From assembly GCA_013388835.1 (NCBI GenBank), contig JACAEL010000022.1, positions 1 through 42,676 of the forward strand: DNA of 42,676 nt, in the 5' to 3' direction. The notes below the pieces were generated by a model that was not told where the DNA came from, searched no databases, and worked only from the letters and a program-made list of their open reading frames with translations. Shown here in pieces: positions 18,782-27,858 of the stretch. Positions within the stretch are counted from its first letter, which is position 1, and each line of letters begins with the position of its first letter. Source of the DNA: Candidatus Thorarchaeota archaeon (GTDB lineage: Archaea > Asgardarchaeota > Thorarchaeia > Thorarchaeales > Thorarchaeaceae). The translations under genes were made by a program, and so were the position numbers.

Positions 18782-21700
18782 CTAAATCATCTCCTTCAAT
18801 CTCAGCCTACAGGCCAAGCCTAATGACATCATTTCCTGGATGAGTAGCTTGAAAGCATAGGACACAACAACACTGCTTATTCTAGCATTGGTACCGCAGA
18901 TGGGACAGTAGTAGATATCCTTGTTACGATCGTAGACGCCAATCAGCCCACACTCCTCACACACAAGCATGTTGCTTTTGTCAGACTCGTCGAGAAGCCT
19001 GCCTTTCAGGAGTATGGCCGCCCCATGACCAATCAGGACATCTCGCTCCATCTCTCCGAACCTGAGACCGCCCTCCCTTGCTCGACCCTCGGTTGGCTGT
19101 CTTGTGAGAATCTGGACTGGTCCTCTGGCGCGGGCGTGCATCTTGTCAGCGACCATGTGGTGTAGCCGCTGATAGTAGATGACACCGATGAATATGTCTG
19201 TGGTGAGTTTCTGGCCTGTGACACCCGAGTACATGACCTCTCGACCTGTGTGCTGGAATCCATGGTCGTGAAGAGTCTTGAAGAGCTCTTCTTCCGTGAC
19301 ACCACAGAAAGGAGTGGCATCCTGTTGCTTGCCATCCGCACAGCCAGCCTTGCCAGCAATCATCTCCAAGATCTGCCCGATTGTCATTCGGCTCGGAATG
19401 GCATGTGGGTTGATTATCAGGTCCGGTACAACACCGTCCTCAGTGAAGGGAACATCCTGCTGTGGCACAATGTAACCCACAACGCCCTTCTGGCCGTGAC
19501 GAGACGCAAACTTGTCGCCCAGCTCAGGAATGCGCAGGTCTCGGACCTTGACCTTCACAAGGCGGTTTCCGTCGATGGTCTCTGTGAGAATGACACTGTC
19601 GACCACACCAGCCTCTCCATGTCGTACTGCAACTGAGGTCTCGCGTCGGTTCGGAGAAGTGATTTCGAACTCCGAGTACTCCTCAAGAAACCTAGGTGGG
19701 GAGGTTCTGCCAATCAGCACATCGCCGCCTTGTACTTCCACCTCCGTCTCGACTATGCCGTCTTCACCAAGGTTGCGGTAGGCTTCAGATGCGCGATATC
19801 CTCGAACACTGCGGTCAGGCACCTCGAACTTGTCCTCCTGTCCGCCAGGGTACTTTCGCTCTTCGCTCTCGTAGACTCTTGCAAATGTGCTTCGGCCCAG
19901 CCCCCGTTCGATGGAGGCCTTGTTCATGATTAGAGCATCTTCTATGTTGTAACCCTCAAAGGACAGTATCGCAACTACGAAGTTCTGACCTGCGGGACGC
20001 TCCTCATAGCCGATGGAGTTCATGGGGCGTGTCTTCACCATCGGTACTTGGGGGTAGTGGAAGAAGTGCGACCTCGTGTCGGCCCTGTATCTGAAGTTCG
20101 ATGCAGGAACACCAACGGACTGCTTCGCCATTCCAGCCATGTACACATTACGTGGGGACTGGTTACGTTCAGGGAACGGTATGAGCGCTGCGGAAATCCC
20201 AAGTATCGTAGACGGAACAATCTCAAGATGAGTCGTCTTCGAAGAGATATCCTCGGGGGTCATAGCAATGAGAGTGTTCTCTTCCTCTTCCGCATCCAAG
20301 AACTCGACAATCCCATTCCGTAGAAGATCCTTGAATCCCCACTCCCCATCGGTCACCATGCGCAGGTGCTCTTCAGTGAGGCGACTGCGTCCGTTCTCCA
20401 CGATTATCAATGGGCGCCGGACCCGTCCCGCATCACAGTTGACTTGGACTTCCCGAGTGTCCTCGTAGTACGCAATATTGACCTCGTTGTCTATCTCTCC
20501 AGCGCGACGCTTCTGCCGAATGACCTTGACAAGCACTTGCGGAGCGGCATGGATGCCAACTAGACGTCCGTTGAGAAACACATCTGCTCCCTTCGTCCCC
20601 CGTTTGCCCTTCAGACGCTCGATGTGTTCCACATCGGCCTTGAGCAGAGCGCGCTCTACCGATTCCTCATCTGTACCGACAGAGATGTAGGCCATCATGG
20701 CGATGTTCTTGACAAGTCCACAGTTGGGTCCCTCAGGGGTCTCATTGGGGCAGATCTTTCCCCAGTGAGTCGCGTGGAGGTCCCGCGCCTCAAAGTGTGG
20801 CTGAGACCTAGACAGAGGCGACACTACGCGTCGTAGGTGTGATAAGGATGAGATGTAGTTGGTTCGGTCAAGGAGCTGGGATACTCCAGCCTTTCCTCCG
20901 ACCCAGTTGCCGGTGGCAAGAGCATGCTTGAGTCTCTGGGTTATCACATCCGCGCGTACTGCAGTCCTTATGTTCGGTTTTCGACCTCGAACCGCGGTCC
21001 GTTCAAGCTGGTACTTGATGTCACGTGTCAAGGAATAGAGTGCCACTCTGAATAGTGACATCAAGAGGTCACCAGACAGCTTCAACCGCTTGTTCGAATA
21101 ATGGTCCTTATCATCAGCTTGGCGTTTGCCAAGGACCAGTTCGAGCAGCCTTTCGACCATCTGCCCAAGATAGTAGGCCTTCTGAAGTCTGTGCTCAGGC
21201 TCAGTGCCTATGTGAGGCAAGAGATATCGGTCAAGCACCTTCTCGGCACGGGACAGCCGGTATTCCTTCGTCTGGCCGACCGCGACTCGCTTTCCAATGA
21301 AGTCCAGTGCGTTCTCGCGCGTAGACCCCGTTGCCTCCTCGCTTGCCCCAGCGTTTATTGGCGCGGACTGTTCAATAGTCACTATGAGCTCGTTCCGAAC
21401 GTCTTCGTCATCGGATATTATATCGACAATCTCGCGGTCAGACTCTACACCCAGAGCCTTGAGGAGGATTGCTAGGGGAATCTTGCCGGGAACTGATGGA
21501 AATGAGACACGCAGCTCTCCTGTGCGCTTTCTCTCGATTGTGACGGGTGCTCGGAAACCACGGGATGTGGAGAAGACCTTTGCAATGTGCGTATAACTTG
21601 AGCTCTTGCTCGCTTCTTCGATGAGTATCCTGTTTGGCGCCAAGTCCTCCTGGGTGACCAATACTCGCTCAGACCCGTTGATAATGAAGTAGCCACCAGG

Positions 21701-22162
21701 GTCCTTTGGGTCCTCGCCATGACGGATGAGTTCCTCATCACTGAGACCATGCAGAAGACACTTCTCGCTTCGAAGCATGATGGGGAGGTCGCCAATGTAG
21801 ATACGAAGGGTTTCCATTCGCGTGGTGACTGTGCCCTCCTTTCTTACAGGAGTCATGTTGAGGTAGAGCTTGCTTGCATAGGTCAGGTTGCGTATACGAG
21901 CCTCATTTGGATAGAGAGGGTGTTCACTGCCATCTGCCTCTCGAACTGACGGCGCCTCGACTTCAATCTCACCGAGCTCCACGTAGTAGCCCTCGACTTT
22001 GGGAGCGAGGCGGCCCACGCTCGTGACTACCTCTTGCAATTCATGGTCAATGAACCGATTGAATGAGTCAAGATGCTGTCCTACTAGACCACGATCCGCG
22101 AAGTATGCCTCAATTACGGGCCAGTACTTCTGCCGTTCTTCTATACCCAAACCTGTCACCAC
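18782..22162 (-). CDS. rpoB: RNA polymerase subunit B (Rpo2), unsplit
   Basis: 1126 residues from a GTG at 22162; this start precedes the conserved YWPVIEAYFADRGLVGQHLDSFN. The open frame runs further upstream, but that part overlaps the tRNA-Lys gene and cannot be the N-terminus. Blocks seen include GGYFIINGSERVLV, the fork and rifampicin-like region THWGKICPNETPEGPNCGLV, MNSIGYEERPAGQNFVVA, GDKFASRHGQKGVVG and a C-terminal zinc ribbon (CEECGLIGVYDRNKDIYYCPICG). Many euryarchaea split this gene into B' and B''; here it is whole. No rpoH precedes it. The stop is TAG, 2 bp before the rpoA1 start. Confidence 0.95.
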   Translation of the reverse strand: MVTGLGIEERQKYWPVIEAYFADRGLVGQHLDSFNRFIDHELQEVVTSVGRLAPKVEGYYVELGEIEVEAPSVREADGSEHPLYPNEARIRNLTYASKLYLNMTPVRKEGTVTTRMETLRIYIGDLPIMLRSEKCLLHGLSDEELIRHGEDPKDPGGYFIINGSERVLVTQEDLAPNRILIEEASKSSSYTHIAKVFSTSRGFRAPVTIERKRTGELRVSFPSVPGKIPLAILLKALGVESDREIVDIISDDEDVRNELIVTIEQSAPINAGASEEATGSTRENALDFIGKRVAVGQTKEYRLSRAEKVLDRYLLPHIGTEPEHRLQKAYYLGQMVERLLELVLGKRQADDKDHYSNKRLKLSGDLLMSLFRVALYSLTRDIKYQLERTAVRGRKPNIRTAVRADVITQRLKHALATGNWVGGKAGVSQLLDRTNYISSLSHLRRVVSPLSRSQPHFEARDLHATHWGKICPNETPEGPNCGLVKNIAMMAYISVGTDEESVERALLKADVEHIERLKGKRGTKGADVFLNGRLVGIHAAPQVLVKVIRQKRRAGEIDNEVNIAYYEDTREVQVNCDAGRVRRPLIIVENGRSRLTEEHLRMVTDGEWGFKDLLRNGIVEFLDAEEEENTLIAMTPEDISSKTTHLEIVPSTILGISAALIPFPERNQSPRNVYMAGMAKQSVGVPASNFRYRADTRSHFFHYPQVPMVKTRPMNSIGYEERPAGQNFVVAILSFEGYNIEDALIMNKASIERGLGRSTFARVYESEERKYPGGQEDKFEVPDRSVRGYRASEAYRNLGEDGIVETEVEVQGGDVLIGRTSPPRFLEEYSEFEITSPNRRETSVAVRHGEAGVVDSVILTETIDGNRLVKVKVRDLRIPELGDKFASRHGQKGVVGYIVPQQDVPFTEDGVVPDLIINPHAIPSRMTIGQILEMIAGKAGCADGKQQDATPFCGVTEEELFKTLHDHGFQHTGREVMYSGVTGQKLTTDIFIGVIYYQRLHHMVADKMHARARGPVQILTRQPTEGRAREGGLRFGEMERDVLIGHGAAILLKGRLLDESDKSNMLVCEECGLIGVYDRNKDIYYCPICGTNARISSVVVSYAFKLLIQEMMSLGLACRLRLKEMI

Positions 22163-22309
22163 ATCCTGATGAGGGACGGGGAAACTACTGCGGGTCTGTT
22201 GCTTCCCAATGCATGAACCCAGAGAAGTCCGAGTTCGCTCACTCGCCGCAATAGCCGCCCCGTTGCTGTCACCCGGGCAGTAGAGCATACCCACGCTTGT
22301 CACGGACCA

Positions 22310-22480
22310 TGGCGGGCTCGGCGGGATTTGCTCCGCGCCGAGGGACTCTCGACACGCTTGAACCCGCGGCCCCTGCCCGACCAAGACATCGTTTCTTGGC
22401 CTTCAGGTTAAAAGCCTCAGCCGACGAGACAGAAGGACTGTTTCGAAGACTGCTGCGCTGCCTGCCTGCGCCACGAGCCC
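22310..22480 (-). tRNA. tRNA-Lys(UUU) with three introns
   Basis: Minus strand: acceptor GGGCTCG pairs with CGAGCCC, then G73 and encoded CCA. D-stem GCGC/GCGC. Anticodon loop CTTTTAA with TTT at 22410-22412. T-stem GCGGG/CCCGC. The T-loop is broken by 30 nt (22328-22357) with central helix GTTC/GAGC, bulges AAG and AAA, and a 9-bp inner stem. A 34-nt insert (22416-22449) splits the 5' anticodon strand, with central helix CAGC/GCTG and bulges AGT and AGG. A third insert of about 30 nt (22371-22400, ambiguous because GGCC repeats at both ends) lies in the variable loop, with CCAAGA/TCTTGG inside. Removal leaves 77 nt with anticodon stem GCAGG/CCTGA (27-43 mismatched). The third intron is the least certain. 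Confidence 0.75.
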
Positions 22481-22947
22481 GGAACACACCTGCAGCCATC
22501 TGACACTCCATTGCTGGCAATATCAAGTATGGTCATGCATGTATGGGAAGCTGTTCTGCCTGAGCACCGGAGCCGGGTTGCTGTGTCAATAAAAGGCTTA
22601 CGATGAAACGAAGACATTTGGCATATCAGCTGCCACCAATCTGCGTTTCTGTGATGTAGAATGTGTGAGGTACTGCGGCATAATAAACTTACTCTGCCAC
22701 CGAATTCGGCTGCAGAAGTCAAGTCCGAAGTCGGCAGAAGAACCAGCGCTGCCTGATTTGCACCTAACATGAACACTGAAGGCCACCCCCTGCCTCAGTC
22801 TCAGCCATGCGGTGACAGGTCGTGACCACTTGTGCAAGAGCCCTGTCCCCGGGACATGGAAGAGACGGAATGCCAACGACAACTTTAAGTGAAACACGGT
22901 CGTCGAGGGTCAGAGCATGCCCGTAAGACGGACAGCGTTTCACAGGT
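22481..22947. other. Intergenic region between tRNA-Lys and tRNA-Asp
   Basis: About 470 bp separating two divergent tRNA genes. Open frames here are short and match no family I know. TTGATATT on the minus strand (22519-22526) and ACTTTAAG on the plus strand (22882-22889) are possible TATA boxes for tRNA-Lys and tRNA-Asp. A CCTTTTATTG at 22585-22594 on the minus strand could be a further promoter. Confidence 0.35.
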
Positions 22948-23089
22948 GCCCCTGTGGTATAGCTCGGCTAGTATTCAAGACTGTCAACATCTGGTCCTGA
23001 GTACGAGCCTGATGGCAGATCTCTTGAGACCCGGGTTCAAAGCGAAGCGCGATTGTTCGAGCCTCCTGAAACTCCCGGCGGGGGCGCCA
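22948..23089 (+). tRNA. tRNA-Asp(GUC) with two introns
   Basis: Acceptor GCCCCTG (22948-22954) pairs with CGGGGGC (23079-23085), then G73 and encoded CCA (23087-23089). Anticodon stem CAAGA/TCTTG; loop CTGTCAC is restored after removing a 34-nt intron at the canonical 37/38 site (22987-23020). Its BHB is textbook: central CTGT/GCAG, bulges CAA and ATC, inner CATC/GATG. Anticodon GTC at 22983-22985. T-stem CCGGG/CCCGG is separated by a second, 31-nt intron (23042-23072) at 59/60, with central helix TTCA/TGAA, bulges AAG and ACT, and the T-stem as outer helix. Removal of both leaves 77 nt. Both BHB folds are convincing. Confidence 0.93.
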
Positions 23090-23096
23090 CTTCATT

Positions 23097-23816
23097 CTAC
23101 TGAGACCATACAATGCTGACAGGTACTTTCCTAGCGAAGTGGATCGCAGCTGCGCCTAGGAGAAGATGCTCATACGCCACCTGAGTGAAACCGGAATGGC
23201 TCAGCATCGTTGCAAGTGCTGAGGCGTCATGGAACCGAGTAACAGTAGTTGATAGGTGAACATATGCTTCATCATGTCCAGAAACAAGAGCCCCTATGAG
23301 TCGGACAATCTGCCGAACGTACAAATGAAACATCCAGCGTATGCAAGTGCGTGGCGGCTGACTGGTTTCAAGGTTGATGAACAAGCCACCGGGTCGCAGA
23401 ACTCTGAGAAACTCGCCAAGTCCGCCATGCAGCCCGTCGGGGGGAGTATCAAGATTCCGAGTTGCGAACGAGATGCTAACCACGTCGAAGGTGTTGTCCG
23501 AGAATGGCAGACTCTTCGCGTCAGCCAGACTGAACTCTACGCCTATGGTCTCAGTCTTCTTGCGGGCCACTCCGAGCATCATTGGACTGAAGTCCACTGC
23601 GACAACTCGTGTTCCAAGTGGAGCAATGCGGTAGAGGTATGCGGCCATCTCTCCCGTGCCAGTACAGAGATCCAACCACAAACGCCCACCATGGAGTGCA
23701 GCAGCCCTTGCAGCACGGCGCCTCCAGAACACGTCAAGGCTCAGAGTGAGGAGGTGGTTCACCAGCTCGTAGACGTAATACACTCGGTCAAACAATGTGC
23801 GAATGGTCCTTCTCAT
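23097..23816 (-). CDS. UbiE/MenG-like SAM-dependent methyltransferase
   Basis: 239 residues from the ATG at 23816, which begins MRRTIRTLFDRVYYVYELVNHLL; this resembles the FDRIAxxYDxxN start of UbiE/MenG quinone C-methyltransferases. The frame is open upstream but would run into the divergent DinB gene. SAM-binding LWLDLCTGTGEMAAYL is followed by VVAVDFSPMMLGVA, then DAKSLPFSDNTFDVVSISFATRNL and FLRVLRPGGLFINLE. The likely role is methylation of a quinone or other small lipid; the substrate is not certain. It converges on tRNA-Asp. Confidence 0.78.
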   Translation of the reverse strand: MRRTIRTLFDRVYYVYELVNHLLTLSLDVFWRRRAARAAALHGGRLWLDLCTGTGEMAAYLYRIAPLGTRVVAVDFSPMMLGVARKKTETIGVEFSLADAKSLPFSDNTFDVVSISFATRNLDTPPDGLHGGLGEFLRVLRPGGLFINLETSQPPRTCIRWMFHLYVRQIVRLIGALVSGHDEAYVHLSTTVTRFHDASALATMLSHSGFTQVAYEHLLLGAAAIHFARKVPVSIVWSQ

Positions 23817-23906
23817 CTCATGAAGACTTCCTAGTTTGGCATAGGTGAGGTCATACGAAGAGGCTCTGTTTCCGTTAGCATCATCCACATTAGGACAGAG
23901 GCAAAG

Positions 23907-24407
23907 TTGCAGAAGGAAATGATCCAGGCTATAACAACTCTCTTTGAGCACAACTTCATTCAGAGGGAACGGATGAACAGGATGCTCAGGCAGTTGACGC
24001 ATGAAGAACTCAACAGGGACTTTGTGGCACAGGCGTCAATCATACGAGTTCTGCATCACATTGCAGCCACGGAACACTACTGGATTGGCTCAGTGCTTGG
24101 TCACAAGTACGAAGAGGAGGAAATCGCATCAGGAGGACTCGAGTTGGACGAGGTCATGCGATACTGGAAGAAGGTCGAGATGGGCACCAGAGACTACTTG
24201 GGTACACTCAACGAGAGTAGGCTGGCATACGTGATAAGCGTCCAGTGGCCGATAGGCACAGTGAGCTTCACAGTCGGCAAGGCACTGCTGCATCTTGCAA
24301 GTCACGAAGTGCATCACAGAGGCCAGATTGCGATTCTGATGAGACTGCTTGGCTACGAACCTCCTGTTGTCGACATGATTCAGTCCCCCGAGTGTGAGAT
24401 AGAATGA
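23907..24407 (+). CDS. DinB-like four-helix metal-binding protein
   Basis: 166 residues with the DinB/YfiT pattern: three metal-binding histidines in VLHHIAATEHYW and HLASHEVHHRGQI, on an all-helical scaffold. Members range from thiol transferases to proteins of unknown role. It starts the plus-strand run DinB-SIS-HEAT; its stop overlaps the start of the SIS gene by 4 bp (ATGA), so the two are co-translated. Confidence 0.8.
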   Translation: MQKEMIQAITTLFEHNFIQRERMNRMLRQLTHEELNRDFVAQASIIRVLHHIAATEHYWIGSVLGHKYEEEEIASGGLELDEVMRYWKKVEMGTRDYLGTLNESRLAYVISVQWPIGTVSFTVGKALLHLASHEVHHRGQIAILMRLLGYEPPVVDMIQSPECEIE

Positions 24408-25402
24408 GCCAGTTCTTGGAGATGAACTATAGAGCAATCATAGGACAGGCACTCGCACTGCGTAGGACCGCTCAATCTGTTCGACCAGATGACTCGGTCG
24501 TCACTCAGGGAAAGCACAGGATAGTGTTGTTCGGTTGCGGGGACTCCTATGGAGTGGCCGAACTCGGTCGGTGGACCTTTCTCTCTATGGGGCTCAATGC
24601 GGTCACACTCTCACCGGGAGAGACGAAGTACGTACAGCTCACAGACCAAGACTTAGTGATAGCTGTGACCGCGTCAGGACGGAGCATTGAGCTAATTGAA
24701 GCACTCAAGATGACAAAGAGAAACGGTGTCAGCACAGTAGTCCTGACTGACAATGGCGAGGGGATGGCGAGTGACTACGCAGACTGGCTCTGGTTGACAA
24801 AGTCAGGTGCTGAGAGTTACAACATCAGTCCTTCTGCAACAACAACATCAGCCATGGCATATCTCCTGCTTGTTGCATCTCAAATCGATGGGACGCATCA
24901 GCAACTGAAGACGGACTTGGACAGGCTGTTGGACAAAGCTGATGATGCACTACAGTGGGCAGAGGCAGAAGGTTCACGTCTGGCGGAGTTGGTAGTTCCA
25001 CAGAGTGCGCTGTATATGATATCCGAAGGACCAAATCTCGTCGCAGCACAGATAGGCATGATGAAGTATAATGAGTTCGGAGTTGCGAAAGGCATAGCAG
25101 CAATTAGGGAAGAATTCAAGCATCACTATGTCCTCTCAACAGGCGGTACCGACAGCGCTGTGCTTATTCTGGACACTCCTAGTCCCCGAGATCAGGACTA
25201 TATGAACTCGTTGAGAAAGGTCCTTGATGCGCGAGTATATGGTCTGTCTGCTTCTGCTGCACTGGGACTTCACAGTTCTCTGGTTCAGGTGATACCGAAC
25301 ACAATGGCGATGCAGATGGCGGCATACCACACAGTCAAAAGACACAGCCCCTCCATGATGTGGTTTAGGCAGCCTAACGCCCAGGCATTCAAGATATACT
25401 AG
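24404..25402 (+). CDS. SIS-domain sugar isomerase-like protein
   Basis: 332 residues with two SIS (sugar isomerase) domains like the isomerase half of glucosamine-6-phosphate synthase, and no glutaminase domain. The first domain has GCGDSYGVAELGRW (46-59), AVTASGRSIELIEAL and VVLTDN; the second has MISEGPNLVAAQIGMMKYNEFG with the substrate-region EFKHH. It probably binds a phosphosugar, as isomerase, deaminase or sensor; the specific sugar is unknown. Stop codon TAG. Confidence 0.8.
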   Translation: MSQFLEMNYRAIIGQALALRRTAQSVRPDDSVVTQGKHRIVLFGCGDSYGVAELGRWTFLSMGLNAVTLSPGETKYVQLTDQDLVIAVTASGRSIELIEALKMTKRNGVSTVVLTDNGEGMASDYADWLWLTKSGAESYNISPSATTTSAMAYLLLVASQIDGTHQQLKTDLDRLLDKADDALQWAEAEGSRLAELVVPQSALYMISEGPNLVAAQIGMMKYNEFGVAKGIAAIREEFKHHYVLSTGGTDSAVLILDTPSPRDQDYMNSLRKVLDARVYGLSASAALGLHSSLVQVIPNTMAMQMAAYHTVKRHSPSMMWFRQPNAQAFKIY

Positions 25403-25406
25403 CAAT

Positions 25407-26456
25407 ATGCTTCAGCATTTGCAGGGAAAGAAGCCTCAATACACAGAGAAACAGGCACAATGGTGGTGCTACAACCTCATGAGTACGAGTGATCTCCTCG
25501 GCATGCTACAAGACATGGCGAGTCCAGAGAACCGGAGATGTGTAGCGGAGTATATCAATGCACATGAATCCGAATTCAGAGAGCTCCTCACGAGTCTGTT
25601 TGAGAGGAGCACGGTTCCGGCAGAAGTAAAGCTTCAGCTTATGAACATAGTAGACCTCCTCTCGGAGCAGAACACTGTGGCGTTTCTTGAGTGCGCGATA
25701 TCCGACACTGATTCAGTGGTGAGGGTGCAGGGCCTGCAGGCGACCTATCGGACCAGAACGGAGTCGCTTAACAAGAGGATTGTGTCCATAATGAGAGACC
25801 AACACGCTTGCTTCGAGGAGAGGAAGTGGGCAATTCACATCCTTGCCAGCACCGACCCGGAGAGATATGGAAAGGGAATACGAGAGATTGTCAGAGATTG
25901 CTCAGAGCCCGCAGAGATCAGGAAGGAGGCAATCTTTTCTCTCACATGCCTACACGACACCGAGAGCCTTGGGCTGTTATGTGGAGTGCTGGGAGACCCT
26001 AGTGTTGAGATACGTCAGTCAGGAGCGTGGGCATTGAGCAAGATAGGCTCTCCGGAAACTGTCAACTGTCTGTTCTCAGCGATGGAGGATCCCGATGGTG
26101 TCGTTCGTGACTGGGCAATACGAGGTCTAAGGGATATGGACGACACAAAGGCGCTTCATGGTCTTGCAAAAGCAATCGTCAGAGCAGAGCCTGAAGATCA
26201 AGTGCGGCTAATCCGCTTGGTTGTGGAAAGACGTTCGGAAGTCGTGCTGAGGGCAATAGCACAGGTACTCAACTCCCATGATGTGAGAGTGAGGAGAGAG
26301 GCAGCTTGGGCCATGGCTGTGTCCCCATATCCTCCCGCGAGCAGCTCACTAGAGGCACTCCTCGAGGACGAGGACGAGGACGTACGCAAGTATGCACAAG
26401 CGGCACTTACGAGGATTGGAAAGGGGGACGTGAACGAGGGAGGCTTCTTGTTCTGA
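25407..26456 (+). CDS. HEAT-repeat (PBS lyase-like) protein
   Basis: 349-residue all-helical repeat protein. From about residue 90 onward it shows repeats of roughly 31 residues with the pattern DP..VR..A..AL..IG, for example DPSVEIRQSGAWALSKIG, DPDGVVRDWAIRGLRDM and DVRVRREAAWAMAV. Such scaffolds bind other proteins; no catalytic site is seen. It starts 4 bp after the SIS gene, so the two are probably one operon, but a shared function is unproven. Confidence 0.82.
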   Translation: MLQHLQGKKPQYTEKQAQWWCYNLMSTSDLLGMLQDMASPENRRCVAEYINAHESEFRELLTSLFERSTVPAEVKLQLMNIVDLLSEQNTVAFLECAISDTDSVVRVQGLQATYRTRTESLNKRIVSIMRDQHACFEERKWAIHILASTDPERYGKGIREIVRDCSEPAEIRKEAIFSLTCLHDTESLGLLCGVLGDPSVEIRQSGAWALSKIGSPETVNCLFSAMEDPDGVVRDWAIRGLRDMDDTKALHGLAKAIVRAEPEDQVRLIRLVVERRSEVVLRAIAQVLNSHDVRVRREAAWAMAVSPYPPASSSLEALLEDEDEDVRKYAQAALTRIGKGDVNEGGFLF

Positions 26457-26457
26457 G

Positions 26458-27219
26458 TCACATCAGTCCCCGATATAGACCACCATCTATGAGCAGCAGG
26501 GCGCCATGTATGTAGCTTGCTAGGGGGCTCATCAGGAAAGCACAGACTCTGCCGAACTCGTCCGGGTGGCCCATGCGACGAAGGGGAATTCTGGACAATA
26601 TGTGCTCTTCACCAGACGGGCCTTTGGTCTTGGCCATCAACTCATCAACGCGCGCGGTTCGGATATAACCGGGACACACTGCATTCACGCGTACTCCATA
26701 CGGAGCGAACTCGTCAGCGACAGTGCGCATCATTCCAATCACAGCAGTACGCAGGGAGTTGGACAGAAGCAGGTTGTCCAGTGGTTGTTTCACAGAAACT
26801 GATGTGCTGTAGAGGATTGATGCGGAGTCGGCCTTGCGCAAGAGAGGTAGTGCACACCGAGTTAATCTGACCGCACTCATCAGAGTCAAATCGAAGGCCG
26901 ACGACCATTGTTGGTCAGATAGGTCTTCGAACCGGCCGGGCGGCGGACCCCCTGCATTGACGAACAGCCCATTAAGATGACCGTGTTTCTCGCGAACCAG
27001 ACGCAAGAGACGCTCGATGTCATGATGTACCTTTAGGTCAGCAACCACATACTCAGCGCCTGTTCCGAGCGAGTCAGTTGCTGACTTCAGCGAGGACTCA
27101 TTTCTGCTGCAGATGGTCACCTTGGCGCCCTCTTCAACAAGAGACTTCGCCACGCTGTAGCCCAGACCACGAGAGGCAGCAGTGACAAGAAACACCTTTT
27201 CCTTCAGTAGAAGATCCAT
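26458..27219 (-). CDS. Short-chain dehydrogenase/reductase lacking the YxxxK motif
   Basis: 253-residue Rossmann-fold oxidoreductase. The nucleotide-binding start is VTAASRGLGYSVAKSL (12-27), with a variant TxxxGxG glycine motif, then NAGGPPPGRFEDL and VNAVCPGYIRTAR. Where classical family members have Ser-x10-12-Tyr-x3-Lys, this one reads ILYSTSVSVKQPLDNLLLSNSLRTAVIG: the serine is present but Tyr and Lys are replaced (Leu/Ser and Arg). A subgroup of SDRs shows this SN-LR variant. Substrate unknown. It converges on the HEAT gene with 1 bp between stops. Confidence 0.85.
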   Translation of the reverse strand: MDLLLKEKVFLVTAASRGLGYSVAKSLVEEGAKVTICSRNESSLKSATDSLGTGAEYVVADLKVHHDIERLLRLVREKHGHLNGLFVNAGGPPPGRFEDLSDQQWSSAFDLTLMSAVRLTRCALPLLRKADSASILYSTSVSVKQPLDNLLLSNSLRTAVIGMMRTVADEFAPYGVRVNAVCPGYIRTARVDELMAKTKGPSGEEHILSRIPLRRMGHPDEFGRVCAFLMSPLASYIHGALLLIDGGLYRGLM

Positions 27220-27271
27220 TCTCCAAGACCAGAGTGATAGGAGAACAAACCTCTATTTCATTGCGACGGAG

Positions 27272-27628
27272 CTAGCCAGCCTCTGGATGGACAAGAGGTT
27301 CCGTTCTGGCACCCATGGCAACTTCCACCTGTCTGCCCTTGTCCTCTCCATGCGGAGGCATCTCTGGTTGCGTCTTTCCACACATTGTGACTTCAAGGTG
27401 GAGGAAAGCTGCACTCAGTCGACGAAAGTCCTCTGCCAACTTGAACTCACCAAGCCCGAGTGAGTTAAGTGCCTTCTCTACCTTGCTTGCTGTCAACGTA
27501 CTGCTGCTTCCAGATGCGAACGAGATTAGAATGCGTTGTTCGTCAACATCGGGCATCTTGTAGACTGTGTGACAGGCTATGCCCATCTCCCTTAGACCAT
27601 GTTTAATCCTAGTTTCAATTGGATTCAT
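27272..27628 (-). CDS. Hypothetical protein
   Basis: 118 residues, not recognised. The first 75 residues look like an alpha/beta domain (GLREMGIACHTVYKMPDVDEQRILISFA). The C-terminal third is polar with His and Pro. No membrane segment or known motif. It lies upstream of the SDR on the same strand, so the two may be co-transcribed, and tRNA-Tyr lies further upstream on the same strand. Codon pattern appears ordinary, but the gene call rests only on length and position. Confidence 0.5.
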   Translation of the reverse strand: MNPIETRIKHGLREMGIACHTVYKMPDVDEQRILISFASGSSSTLTASKVEKALNSLGLGEFKLAEDFRRLSAAFLHLEVTMCGKTQPEMPPHGEDKGRQVEVAMGARTEPLVHPEAG

Positions 27629-27858
27629 TCTAGCTGTCCACCAATAACTGGTACGTGTCAGAGTACTAAAACACCTGTAATGGCGGGGTATTACCAGTCA
27701 CGGATGACCCGGACAGGTGTATGCCTGTAGACAGGGGCAGTATGAGGAGAAGAGGCTTAGCCAACGGTACAACGGCAGGACCCGGCGGCCGATGTTGTAA
27801 CTCTCGCGGAACAGGATGACATCGAGAACAGACCAACGAAGAAGCAGAAGCAATGAAG

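Noticed and set aside
22163-22384. Longer N-terminus of rpoB
   Set aside because: This stretch contains the 3' half of tRNA-Lys and is unlike any RpoB N-terminus; the GTG at 22162 sits just before the conserved start.
22371-22407. tRNA-Phe reading (anticodon GAA) of the tRNA-Lys locus
   Set aside because: A neat BHB with CTGA/TCGG supports GAA at first sight, but then only six bases remain for the anticodon 3' strand and variable loop, and the stem cannot form. The Lys reading gives a 77-nt tRNA.
22406-22415. TATA box GCTTTTAACC for rpoB
   Set aside because: It is the anticodon loop and flanking stem of tRNA-Lys(UUU).
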